Part shown: in pieces, positions 49,064 to 57,707 of the stretch
Layout: the number at the start of each line of letters is the position of its first letter
How positions within the stretch are numbered: the stretch's first letter is position 1
NCBI RefSeq assembly: GCF_000427335.1
Contig: NZ_ATMR01000095.1
Span: 124,001-188,000 of the forward strand
Length of the DNA stretch: 64,000 bases
Source: Winogradskyella psychrotolerans RS-3
Lineage (GTDB): Bacteria > Bacteroidota > Bacteroidia > Flavobacteriales > Flavobacteriaceae
Direction of reading: 5' to 3'
Position numbers and translations under genes: made by a program
Notes under the pieces: model-generated
What the model saw: only the letters and a program-made list of their open reading frames with translations
Database searches by the model: none
What the model was told of the DNA's origin: nothing

Positions 49064-49382
49064 TAGGGTTTGAAGTTGAATCTAAAATTAAGGATACTTC
49101 AGGAAATGAATCAAAACCTATTATTGATAAAAAAATTGTTAAGTTGGTAGACTAAGTTTAAGTATTTAGTGTGTATGATTTTTTTATTGAAAACTCGAGA
49201 AGCCCAAAATCAAACCTTCTAAATATGGAATCAACTAAAGACCATAAACTATGATTTAACATGCTAATTAACGATTAAATCTTACTTATGCATAAAAAGA
49301 GCAAGCATTTGATAGAATAAAGAATCGTTTTTTCGCATAAGTATAAGATATTTGATGACATATTAATACTAATTCAAACTTT
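49064..49382. other. Intergenic gap with a possible short coding remnant
   Basis: 319 bases between the histidine phosphatase and the lipoprotein. At 49060-49155 one frame is open and reads GFEVESKIKDTSGNESKPII followed by a Lys/Val-rich end and a stop. This looks protein-like but is only about 31 codons and could be chance or the tail of a lost gene. The remaining bases are AT-rich and probably hold the promoter of the lipoprotein gene. No terminator hairpin was found. Confidence 0.35.
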
Positions 49383-51071
49383 ATGAAAACTATCAAGTAT
49401 ATTTCAGCTATTCTATTATTATTTAGTATATCCTGTTCATCTGATCCAGACTATGACCCTGTAGTGATACCAGAACAAGGTACATTTGGTATGAACGAAT
49501 ATGGTACAGTAGATTTCAAAACCGTAGAAGGTATAGAAATAGGAGTAGATACTTCAGTAGAATTAGAAGCATTTCACGGAGAACCAGAAGAAATAACTGC
49601 AGAGGCCGATGGTATAGTAAGATGGCAGTATTTATCTGAAGGCATAGGGTTTGGCGTAAACACAACAACAGACATTATAGATAAAATATATTTATATTCT
49701 GACGCATACGAAAATTATGCAACGAGTTATTCACGTACCCTTGAGGAAAATTTACAATTTGCATTTGGAGTATTAAAAGCGAAACACCCTACCCTTAGAA
49801 TTGATGATGCAGAGGGAAATGACTGGCCTTACACAGCGGAGACGCTTATAGAAGCAACTAATGGTGAAGAAAACGGTGTGTATTCTTTTAATTTTGAAAA
49901 CATCGGAAGGTTTATCTTTATTTCTGACAGTATAGATAACATGGAAGGATTTGTAGTACAAATCATCTTAGAATCTGATGGTGATTATGGTGATGGTGGT
50001 GGTAATGATGACGGTGGCGGTAATGATGATGGTAACCCAGCACTATTATTTGATGACTCGGGAGATAATAGTCAAACATTTAATGTAGGAAATGAAGATG
50101 AAGATGATCTTAATCAAGATATTATTACCGTGGGAGGTACAGGCGTAATTGTAGAAAACAATAACTTTATAGGTGTTTCTACTGAAGATGCTAGTGATGA
50201 TGGTGCCACTGCAGTTTTTACTTTTGACTTAACTACAAATTCAGCTTCTACAATTAATGCTACTTTAAATTTGGAGTTAGCAAAAAGAGCAAAAGGTAGC
50301 GTTAGCGGAACAGTTTCTGTGACAGGTTATCCAGATACACCTTTTTCTTATGCGGCTACTTCTACCGAAAATGGTGGTAGTGCTCCAGCTATCGATTTGG
50401 AATTCCCATCAACGATTTCATTGGTTTCAGGGTCACCGCTTACGGTGACTATTACACTAGATGAGATGTTAACTGAAGGTAATACAACAAACCCAATTTT
50501 TAGGTTAGCAAAAGTAACTATAGAGAAAGATGTTAGTACACCTACACAAAATACTTGGCTAGATATAGACAATTCAATTACAAATTTAACATTAGCAACG
50601 ACTTGTACGGATTGTTCTGTAACAACAGTAGCAAATCCTGATGCTGCAGATGCAGAAGCTACGACTGTAACTAAATGGACTATAGGTTCTACTTCTGGTA
50701 GTGGAAATAAAAGCCTTAGTTTTGATTTTACCCCAGGAGAGGGTGTTACACTTGCTGATTATGGTAATTTAATAGTAAGCGTACGTATGTACTGGCCTAG
50801 TTTCAATTACATTAGTAATTTTGATAGTAGTGAGCGTATTAGATTCTATTTAAGTGATGGAAATGCTTCACAACAAGTACAAGGTAATTTTGTGGAATCG
50901 AACGAAGCGGGATGGCATACTATGGTATTTGATTTTACAGGAACACCAGCAGGTGCTGCCCTAACATCAGATATAATTAGTGGAGAGATTAGACTAATAG
51001 GTAATAACTTTACAAATTTAGATAATGGTCTTGAATTTTATATCGATACGATCACTTATGATATAATTTAA
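49383..51071 (+). CDS. Surface-type lipoprotein with Gly/Asp linker and beta-sandwich domains (candidate glycan-binding protein)
   Basis: 562 residues. Lipobox SISC is followed by SSDPDYDP, an acidic stretch like the export signals that send Bacteroidota lipoproteins to the cell surface. Residues about 30-195 form an unrecognised domain (VWRYLSEG-like VRWQYLSEGIGFGVNTTTD). Residues 205-216 are a duplicated GGGNDD linker. Two beta-rich parts follow, about 220-365 and 370-562. The last has FDFTPGEGV, LIVSVRMYWPSF, WHTMVFDFTG and LEFYIDTITYDII, the shape of a carbohydrate-binding sandwich. I do not recognise a named family. Domain order, linker and position suggest a surface glycan-binding protein that feeds the enzymes. 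It has its own upstream gap and a strong terminator, so it is likely expressed independently. Confidence 0.7.
   Translation: MKTIKYISAILLLFSISCSSDPDYDPVVIPEQGTFGMNEYGTVDFKTVEGIEIGVDTSVELEAFHGEPEEITAEADGIVRWQYLSEGIGFGVNTTTDIIDKIYLYSDAYENYATSYSRTLEENLQFAFGVLKAKHPTLRIDDAEGNDWPYTAETLIEATNGEENGVYSFNFENIGRFIFISDSIDNMEGFVVQIILESDGDYGDGGGNDDGGGNDDGNPALLFDDSGDNSQTFNVGNEDEDDLNQDIITVGGTGVIVENNNFIGVSTEDASDDGATAVFTFDLTTNSASTINATLNLELAKRAKGSVSGTVSVTGYPDTPFSYAATSTENGGSAPAIDLEFPSTISLVSGSPLTVTITLDEMLTEGNTTNPIFRLAKVTIEKDVSTPTQNTWLDIDNSITNLTLATTCTDCSVTTVANPDAADAEATTVTKWTIGSTSGSGNKSLSFDFTPGEGVTLADYGNLIVSVRMYWPSFNYISNFDSSERIRFYLSDGNASQQVQGNFVESNEAGWHTMVFDFTGTPAGAALTSDIISGEIRLIGNNFTNLDNGLEFYIDTITYDII
49995..50030 (+). 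repeat. Two 18-base tandem repeats encoding the GGGNDD linker
   Basis: Two copies (49995-50012 and 50013-50030) differ at only two bases, both silent. They encode GGGNDD twice, in frame, between the N-terminal and beta-sandwich domains of the lipoprotein. Slippage here would change linker length without breaking the frame. Confidence 0.85.
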
Positions 51072-51100
51072 GAATCATTAGAACAATTAGATGACATGAT

Positions 51101-51137
51101 AAAAAGTCCTTTGTTAAAATTTAACAAAGGACTTTTT
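51101..51137 (+). terminator. Rho-independent terminator after the lipoprotein
   Basis: A perfect 17-base stem (51101-51117 with 51121-51137), 3-base loop, A5 on the left and a T-tract on the right. It lies 29 bases after the stop and separates the lipoprotein from the following sulfatase. Confidence 0.9.
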
Positions 51138-51314
51138 TATAGGTTTTGTCTGATCCTTAAAAGAGGTGACATTTGCACCCAGAATATTAAAGACTGCAAC
51201 AATAGATCTGAATATCGTCATTTAATATGATAGAGCAATTAAAAGGTAGATTAGAGAAACATTAAAAACAGACTTATCGCTAATTTTGGTATTGTACTGG
51301 TGAACATATTAAAC

Positions 51315-52853
51315 ATGATATTCAAAAACTATTTAACTCTTCTACTTATTTGTGCCATTTCTATTGTTGCGAATGCACAAAAGAAAACTAGTGATAAAAA
51401 TCTAAACAAGAAGAGACCAAATATTCTGTTTTGTATTTCAGATGACCAATCTTACAAACACATTTCTTTAGAAAATGTAAAAGAATTAAATACACCAAAT
51501 ATTGATAGAATAGCTAATGATGGCATATTGTTTCAAAACGCCTATTGTAATGTAGCTTCTTGTGCACCATCTAGAGCTAATATTTTAACAGGGAAAAACA
51601 TTTGGGAACTTGAAGAAGGTGGTGTGTTATTTGGAGGGTTGAAAAAAAAATTCAAGACATTTCCTATTGTGTTAGCGCAGAATGGTTATGTTACAGGGTA
51701 TACAGGAAAAGGGTATTTACCTGCCAAAAAAGAGGAGCCTTACCATACTCAGCCTATTGCCAAAAACTACAGTAGTATAAAGATGAAGGCTCCAAAAGGC
51801 ATATCAAAGATTGACTATTCAGGTAATTTTAAAGATTTTTTATCCAAAAGAGATAAAGACAAACCTTTCTTTTTTTGGTATGGAGGAAGAGAACCTCACC
51901 GAGGTTATAAACAAGGTATCGGAGAAGAATCTGGTAAGGATATTTCTAAAATTCAAGTACCTGAGTTTTTACCAAATAATGAGGTTGTACAAAGCGATAT
52001 TGCAGATTATTATTTTGAAATTGAATGGTTCGATTCTCACATCGGACGAATGATTAAAACACTAGAAGAAATAGGCGAACTTGAGAATACTATTATTATA
52101 ACAACAGCTGATAACGGCATGCCTTTCCCTCGTGCTAAAGCAACTAGCTACGATTATGGAACGCATTTACCTTTAGCTATTTTGTGGGGTGATAAAATTA
52201 AAGGAAGTCAAAAAGTTGAAGATTTTATAAGCTTTACAGATTTTGCTCCAACGTTACTAGAAGCAGCTGGTATTGAAATTCCAAACGAGATGACTGGAAA
52301 TAGTTTCTTAGATGTAATAACTTCAAATAAAAGTGGTCAAGTAGATGCAACAAGAAACAGGGTATTTACAGCACAAGAGCGTCATACCTACTGCCGTCCC
52401 GATGGAATGCCATATCCTATGAGAACCATTCGCAAAGGAGATTGGCTATATATCGTAAACTTTGAACCAGACAGATGGCCAGGTGGAAATTCAGATTTTT
52501 TAGCTTCTCACCAAGGGTTTTATGGCGATATAGATGCAGGACCAACACGCAAATACTTAATTACGAACAAAGATGATGCTTCGGTTAAATATTACTACGA
52601 CTTAGCTGTTGCTAAACGTTCTGAAGCAGAATTGTACAATGTAAAAGACGATCCTTTTCAATTGGTTAATTTGGCATCAGAGGAGAAATATTTAGACTTG
52701 TGTAAGGAATTAAAAGACGAATTGTTCACATATTTAAAAGAGACAAACGATCCTAGAATGGAAGGATTATCACCTTGGGACAATTATCCATTTTATTCTG
52801 AAGGATTCGATAAAAGATTCTTAAAACCTATTGGTAAAAGGGATGGTGAATAG
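51315..52853 (+). CDS. S1-family sulfatase (heparan N-sulfatase-like branch)
   Basis: About 512 residues from the ATG at 51315, with a signal peptide ending VANAQ; an upstream GTG at 51300 is less likely. The substrate Cys is C83 in ASCAPSRANILTGKN. Other segments are CISDDQSYKH, the Lys in TGKGYLPA, where the usual WH is missing, and TTADNGMPFPRAKATSYDYG. WYGGREPHRGY and PRAK(A/G)..YDYGT are typical of the N-sulfoglucosamine-sulfohydrolase-like branch, though bacterial members of this branch act on various O-sulfated sugars. The C-terminus has MRTIRKGDWLYIVNFEPDRWP. It opens a new transcription unit after the terminator and is followed at 36 bases by the DUF1080 gene. Confidence 0.93.
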   Translation: MIFKNYLTLLLICAISIVANAQKKTSDKNLNKKRPNILFCISDDQSYKHISLENVKELNTPNIDRIANDGILFQNAYCNVASCAPSRANILTGKNIWELEEGGVLFGGLKKKFKTFPIVLAQNGYVTGYTGKGYLPAKKEEPYHTQPIAKNYSSIKMKAPKGISKIDYSGNFKDFLSKRDKDKPFFFWYGGREPHRGYKQGIGEESGKDISKIQVPEFLPNNEVVQSDIADYYFEIEWFDSHIGRMIKTLEEIGELENTIIITTADNGMPFPRAKATSYDYGTHLPLAILWGDKIKGSQKVEDFISFTDFAPTLLEAAGIEIPNEMTGNSFLDVITSNKSGQVDATRNRVFTAQERHTYCRPDGMPYPMRTIRKGDWLYIVNFEPDRWPGGNSDFLASHQGFYGDIDAGPTRKYLITNKDDASVKYYYDLAVAKRSEAELYNVKDDPFQLVNLASEEKYLDLCKELKDELFTYLKETNDPRMEGLSPWDNYPFYSEGFDKRFLKPIGKRDGE

Positions 52854-52889
52854 AAATCTATCCTATTAGTGTAAATTTAAAAACCTAGC

Positions 52890-53657
52890 ATGAAAAAACC
52901 TATTAATTATCTTTTGCTTTTAATACTCATCAGTTCATGTGGGTTACAAAAAGACGTTGACAAAACATGCCAAACGTCTCAACACCTTAAGACCTTGCCA
53001 TACACGCATATGGCATTAAAAGATCTTTCAGATTTTAAACCAACTTCAAAAAACTGGCAAATTGTAAGTGACGCAGTCGTAGATACGTCCAAAAAAAGAA
53101 GCATTTCAGGGGTTGATGGCATTGGTGTATTATTAAACAATTCAGATAGAACTTCAAGAAAAAATATTTTCACAAATTTTGAGCATGGAGATATTGAGCT
53201 AGAGTTAGATGTTATGATGCCTATAGGATCTAATTCGGGCATTTACCTACAGGGAAGATATGAAATCCAACTTTTTGACAGCTGGAACGTCAAAGAACCT
53301 ACATATTCAGACATGGGAGCTATTTACCAACGCTGGGACAAAACAGCAGAAAAAGGAAAACAAGGTTACGAAGGGCATCCTCCTACTATAAACGCTGCTA
53401 AAGCTGCTGGTTTATGGCAACACATAAAAATAAAATTTAACGCACCTACTTTTGATGAAAAAGGAAATAAAACTAAAAACGCAAAATTTGATGAAGTTTG
53501 GTTAAACGGCGTACTAATACATAAAAACATTGAAGTTACTGGCCCAACTAGAGCAGCTGCTTTTAAGACAGAAACTTCTATGGCTCCTATTATGATACAA
53601 GGAGATCATGGTCCTGTTGCGTTTAAAAACATCAAATACAAATTACACAAAAAATAG
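52890..53657 (+). CDS. DUF1080 (3-keto-disaccharide hydrolase domain) lipoprotein
   Basis: 255 residues with lipobox ISSC. A concanavalin-like beta-sandwich is seen in FEHGDIELELDVMMP, NSGIYLQGRYEIQLFDSW, YEGHPPTINAAKAAGLWQHI and PIMIQGDHGPVAFKNIKY, all hallmark DUF1080 segments. Proteins of this family have been shown or proposed to cleave 3-keto-glycosides after a Gfo/Idh oxidoreductase has oxidised the C3 hydroxyl. Here a Tat-exported Gfo/Idh protein lies about 3 kb downstream on the same strand, so such a pair is possible. The lipoprotein anchor puts it outside the cytoplasm. Binding without catalysis remains possible. Confidence 0.88.
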   Translation: MKKPINYLLLLILISSCGLQKDVDKTCQTSQHLKTLPYTHMALKDLSDFKPTSKNWQIVSDAVVDTSKKRSISGVDGIGVLLNNSDRTSRKNIFTNFEHGDIELELDVMMPIGSNSGIYLQGRYEIQLFDSWNVKEPTYSDMGAIYQRWDKTAEKGKQGYEGHPPTINAAKAAGLWQHIKIKFNAPTFDEKGNKTKNAKFDEVWLNGVLIHKNIEVTGPTRAAAFKTETSMAPIMIQGDHGPVAFKNIKYKLHKK

Positions 53658-53753
53658 AAGATTTAGGAATTCGGTTTTTGTTGTTTTTTACCTTAAAAAA
53701 GACAGCTAACTAAAGTAAAGCATCGATTTATTAAAAAGGTTAAAATTTATAAA

Positions 53754-54741
53754 GTGAAAGTCAGAAGGAATTTATATAAAAACATTATGCTGTTAATTGC
53801 CGTTTTTACAACAGTAAATTTATATGCAGATAAGTTTACATATAATGAGAAAAAGCTCGGTGGAGATTTTAAACTGATTTTTTACACTTCAGAAAAAAAA
53901 AATGCAGATTTAATTGCTAATCAGACTTATTTGTTCGTTGATTCTTTAAACCTAATTTTTAGCAATTACTTAAAAAAGAGCGACATAAGTTTATTGAATA
54001 GAAAAAGGAAACTTAAAAATGCTTCATCCCAATTAATAGCACTTTTAAAACTATCACAACAAGCCCATAAAAACACCAATGGTTATTTTGATATTTCAAT
54101 AAAACCGTTAATTGACTTTTGGGATAAAGCAGAAAAAACAAGAGGTTTCCTTCAAAGAATTCGATATTAAAACAACAGAAATTTGTTGGATTAAAGTCCG
54201 TTTTAACGATTACAGATTCCAACGATATTTTTCTGGCAAGAAAGAGTAAATTAGACTTAGGAGGCATCGCCAAAGGGTATATCATTGATGAGGTTTATGC
54301 ATTTCTAAAGAAAAAAACATCACTTCTTTTTTAATTGAAGCTGCAGGTGACATAAGAGTGTTTGGCAGACCTGAGAATACTGATTTTTGGAATGTTGGTG
54401 TGTCAGCAACAAATAGTAATAGTTATATCGTAGCATTAAAATCCGGACAAGCAATAGCAACTTCGGGTAAAACATATCGATTTAGAATAATTGAAGGTAA
54501 AAAGTATTCTCACATTGTAAATCCAAAAACATTAACACCGGTTTCTCATAATTTCACATCATCAGTAATTGCAAATAGTGCCGTTGAAGCTGATTATTTG
54601 GCATCAACATTCAATATTGTATTGAACAAAGATGAAATAGAAAAAATAATCGATAATCATAAGGATATTGAATTGTTAATTTTTAACAATCAAGATATAA
54701 TTTTTGAGACGAAGAAATTTCTTAAAACAGATAAAAATTAA
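53754..54741 (+). CDS. apbE: FAD:protein FMN transferase (ApbE family), interrupted by two one-base frameshifts
   Basis: Adding one A to the A6 run at 54133-54138 and one A to the A7 run at 54311-54317 gives one continuous protein of about 329 residues. Parts are the N-terminal signal (MLLIAVFTTVNLYA), HKNTNGYFDISIKPLIDFW, LDLGGIAKGYIIDEVY, FLIEAAGDIRVFG, IATSGKTYR, YSHIVNPKTLTPV and VEADYLASTFNIV, in family order. ApbE attaches FMN through a phosphodiester bond to a Thr/Ser of an extracytoplasmic redox protein. The start is a GTG at 53754; an ATG at 53787 would shorten the signal. No obvious FMN-binding target protein is encoded in the window. YceI follows 3 bases after the stop. Confidence 0.87.
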
Positions 54742-54744
54742 AGA

Positions 54745-55337
54745 ATGAATACTAAAATAAGCATACTATTACTAGCTTTTTTATTGGTTAGTTTAGGGGT
54801 TGAGGCGCAAACAACATTCACGCTTTCTAAAGAATCTACAATGAAAATTGATGGATCGTCAACGGTTAGTGATTGGTCTGTTGAAGTTGTGGAGGCCACA
54901 GGAAACTTTACTACATCAGAAGATATTAAAATTGAAGTTGGTGAAATTCTTTATTCAAATTTAGAATTTAGTTTTCCAGTTGATAAAATGGAAAGTGGTA
55001 GAGGGCCAATTATGGATTCAAAAATTAAAAAGCTTTAATTAGTGATGTAAATCCATTGGTAACTTATAAGTCTATTGAAAATAAGATTACAGCTTTAGAT
55101 GGTGATAAATTTGTGTTAGAGTCTGTAGGGACAATTACAGCCGCAGGTGTTAGCAAACCGCTTACAGTTACATTAAATGGATTTTTTAATACGGAAATGA
55201 AAACTATGTCTTTCGAAGGCACTAAAGATTTAACAATGACTATGTTTAATATTGAAAAGCCAACTGCTTTCTTTGGAAAACTAGTGACAAAAGATGAATT
55301 AAATGTAATGTTTAATTTAAGCTTTATAAAACAATAA
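54745..55337 (+). CDS. YceI family periplasmic protein, interrupted by a one-base frameshift
   Basis: The two frames 54745-55038 and 55056-55337 join when one A is added to the A5 run at 55027-55031, giving about 197 residues and the family segment MDSKIKKALISDVNPLVTYK. A signal peptide ends VEAQ. The lipocalin-like barrel opens with MKIDGSSTVSDW, the YceI signature (normally ..GTSTLHDW), and continues with VGTITAAGVSKPLTVTLNG and the final VMFNLSFIKQ strand. Members bind polyisoprenoids such as ubiquinone-like lipids and are often linked to extracytoplasmic electron transfer. Direct linkage to an ApbE gene fits a redox role. Confidence 0.87.
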
Positions 55338-55357
55338 ATCACCTTAATTACTATTAT

Positions 55358-56317
55358 ATGAAATTACTTAAATTATTTATTATACCATTTGTTTTTTTAG
55401 CTACAAATGGATTTGCTCAAGCTGAATTTAAACCGTATTCACAACAGATTGAAGGTACTGATGTATCCTTTAAGATGGTGCCGATTAAAGGTGCTACTTT
55501 TATGCTAGGAGCATCAAAAAAAGATAAACAAAAAGAAGCTGATGAGTTGCCACAAAAACAAGTGGAAGTTAGTTCTTTTTGGATGGGTGCTTTTGAGGTG
55601 ACTCAGAAAGAATTTTTACTATTTACAGATGCTACAAGTGATATATTAGCTGATGGCACTTTAAACACTGAAGTTATTTCTAGACCCTCAAGTCCGTATG
55701 AAGATCCATCAAAAGGATTAGGAGATGATGATATGAAACCAACTGTTGGTTTAACACAATATGGAGCATTATCTTATTGCCGTTGGCTCTATAAAAGAAC
55801 GGGGATTTTTTATAGAATTCCAACCGAAGCAGAATGGGAATTGGCTGCAAAAGCAGGCACAGAAACTCCGTATTTCTTTGGAAAAAAGAAAAATGATTTA
55901 TCAGAATATGCTTGGTATGCCGAAAATGCAGAAGGACAATTACACCAAGTTGGTTTAAAAAAACCGAACCCTAATGGATTATATGATATTTATGGAAATG
56001 TGTCCGAGTGGTGTTTAGATCAGTATTATGCTGATTATTACACTACAATAAAAGATGGAGAAAAAGATCCTAGAGGAATGCCAGATGCATTGTACCCAAG
56101 ATCAGCCCGAGGAGGTTCATTTTTAGATGATGAAACTGAATGCAGAAGTACAAATAGAATAACTTCAACAGACGATTGGAAAGCAAGAGACCCACAATTA
56201 CCTAAAAGTTTTTGGTGGAACACAGATTCCGAGTTTGTTGGTTTTAGATTGGTAAGACCTTTAGAGCAGCCAAGTAAGGAAGATGTAGAACTGTTCTTTT
56301 CTTCAATGTTAGAATAA
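55358..56317 (+). CDS. SUMF1/FGE-like protein lacking the first catalytic Cys
   Basis: 319 residues with a signal peptide ending GFAQ. The SUMF1 fold is complete: VPIKGATFMLGAS, FWMGAFEVTQKEF, RIPTEAEWELAAKAG, GLYDIYGNVSEWCLDQYY and ARGGSFLDDETECRSTNR, then VGFRLVRP. At the two copper-binding positions it has Asp257 and Cys262, where the FGE at 13686 has Cys331 and Cys336. It is therefore unlikely to convert Cys to formylglycine in the known way. A structural, binding or different catalytic role is more likely. It lies between YceI and the Gfo/Idh gene, with 20-30 base gaps. Confidence 0.86.
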   Translation: MKLLKLFIIPFVFLATNGFAQAEFKPYSQQIEGTDVSFKMVPIKGATFMLGASKKDKQKEADELPQKQVEVSSFWMGAFEVTQKEFLLFTDATSDILADGTLNTEVISRPSSPYEDPSKGLGDDDMKPTVGLTQYGALSYCRWLYKRTGIFYRIPTEAEWELAAKAGTETPYFFGKKKNDLSEYAWYAENAEGQLHQVGLKKPNPNGLYDIYGNVSEWCLDQYYADYYTTIKDGEKDPRGMPDALYPRSARGGSFLDDETECRSTNRITSTDDWKARDPQLPKSFWWNTDSEFVGFRLVRPLEQPSKEDVELFFSSMLE

Positions 56318-56347
56318 ACCTATTCAGTTAATCAAAAATATAAAATA

Positions 56348-57682
56348 ATGGAAAGAAGAAATTTTATTAAAAATTCAGTTTTAGCTGGAGCCGGACTTTT
56401 AACCTCATCAAAAGTATTAGATAGCGTCTTAGGCTTTCATAATAGTTCATCAGATGCATTAAAAATAGCCTACATTGGATGTGGAGGAAGAGGTGCAAGA
56501 GCAGTGAAAGCAGCTTTAGATTTAGAAATTCCCACAGAGCTTGTTGCCATGTGTGATTTGTTTAAAGACAAAATTGATCACAGAGAAAAAGTATTATTAA
56601 AGGCAGTGAAAAACAAAAGCAGAATAAAAGTAACTGAAGACACTAAATTTACTGGTTTCCAAGGCTATAAAGATGCAATTGCTTTAGCAGATATTGTATT
56701 CATTACAACTCCTGCCGCATTTAAACCTGCTATTTTTCAAGAAGCTATAAAACAAGGAAAACACGTATTTATAGAAAAACCTGTTTGTGTAGATTCTATC
56801 GGTTTTCAGCAAGTTATAGCTGCAGCTTCATTAGCGAAACAAAATAAATTGTACGTAGCAGCTGGATTACAAAGAAGATATTCTCCAGGATACCAAGCTG
56901 TAGTTAACGAAATACATGATGGAGCAATTGGTGAAATTCATACCGCAGAATGTTATTGGCTAGGAAAACCTATAGGAGATTTAGAACGTAAGAGAGAAGA
57001 ACAGTGGACAGAAATGGAATTTCAAAATAGACATTGGAGATCGTTTGCTTGGGTAAGTGGAGGAAATATTGAAGAGTTTCATGTGCATAATTTAGACATT
57101 GTAAACTGGGTTTTAAATGAAACTAATCCACAATCTGTAATCGCTTTAGGAGGGAAATCTCCTGATAAGAATTTCTCAGGTTCTTTGGGCGGTTTTGATA
57201 GCTTAACCTCTAACTTCAAATATAAAAATGATGTGTCTTTGCATAGTTATAGTAGAAATATACCAAATTGTAAAAATAAAAATGGAGAGTATTTTTATGG
57301 AACAAAAGGTAAGTGTATTATTACTGAAGACGCTGTAATTTATAATAATAAAGGAAAAGAAGTTTTTAGAGCAAGTAGTAAAGAATACGGTCGCCTGCAT
57401 GGCTCATTCGACTTAGTTCAGAAAAATTTAATTGAAAGTATTTACCATAATAAACCTTATTTTAATGACGCTTTTTATGCCGCAAAATCATCTATGACAG
57501 GGGTTTTTGGTAGAATGGCTGGTTGGTCTGGTAAAGAACTACAATGGGACGAAGCTATACAGTCTAAGGTTCCTTTATTCAATTACACAGATGACATTAA
57601 TATGAGTTCAACTCCACCTGTTTTGCCAAATGAATTTGGAGATTATCCGGTTCCAATTCCAGGTAAGACAATTGTTTTATAA
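56348..57682 (+). CDS. Gfo/Idh/MocA family oxidoreductase with Tat signal
   Basis: 444 residues. A twin-arginine signal (ERRNFIKNSVLAGAG) predicts export of the folded protein with its dinucleotide bound. The Rossmann motif is IAYIGCGGRGAR near residue 45; the EKP motif is HVFIEKPVCVDS near residue 145; substrate-side segments are GLQRRYSPGYQ, WRSFAWVSGGNIEEFHVHNLD and YAAKSSMTGVFGRMAGW. Exported members of this superfamily oxidise or isomerise sugars or cleave alpha-glycosides through a transient 3-keto step. Together with the DUF1080 protein it could form an oxidative glycoside-cleavage pair. An NAD-recycling hydrolase of GH109 type is the main alternative. Next gene starts 25 bases on. Confidence 0.9.
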   Translation: MERRNFIKNSVLAGAGLLTSSKVLDSVLGFHNSSSDALKIAYIGCGGRGARAVKAALDLEIPTELVAMCDLFKDKIDHREKVLLKAVKNKSRIKVTEDTKFTGFQGYKDAIALADIVFITTPAAFKPAIFQEAIKQGKHVFIEKPVCVDSIGFQQVIAAASLAKQNKLYVAAGLQRRYSPGYQAVVNEIHDGAIGEIHTAECYWLGKPIGDLERKREEQWTEMEFQNRHWRSFAWVSGGNIEEFHVHNLDIVNWVLNETNPQSVIALGGKSPDKNFSGSLGGFDSLTSNFKYKNDVSLHSYSRNIPNCKNKNGEYFYGTKGKCIITEDAVIYNNKGKEVFRASSKEYGRLHGSFDLVQKNLIESIYHNKPYFNDAFYAAKSSMTGVFGRMAGWSGKELQWDEAIQSKVPLFNYTDDINMSSTPPVLPNEFGDYPVPIPGKTIVL

Positions 57683-57707
57683 TCAGTTTAAATTAAGAAT
57701 TTCAATA

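Noticed and set aside
54841..54876. DGSSTVS in the YceI protein as a flavinylation site for the adjacent ApbE.
   Set aside because: It only loosely resembles the ApbE target motif, lacks the Ala-Thr core, and is the ordinary YceI signature position.
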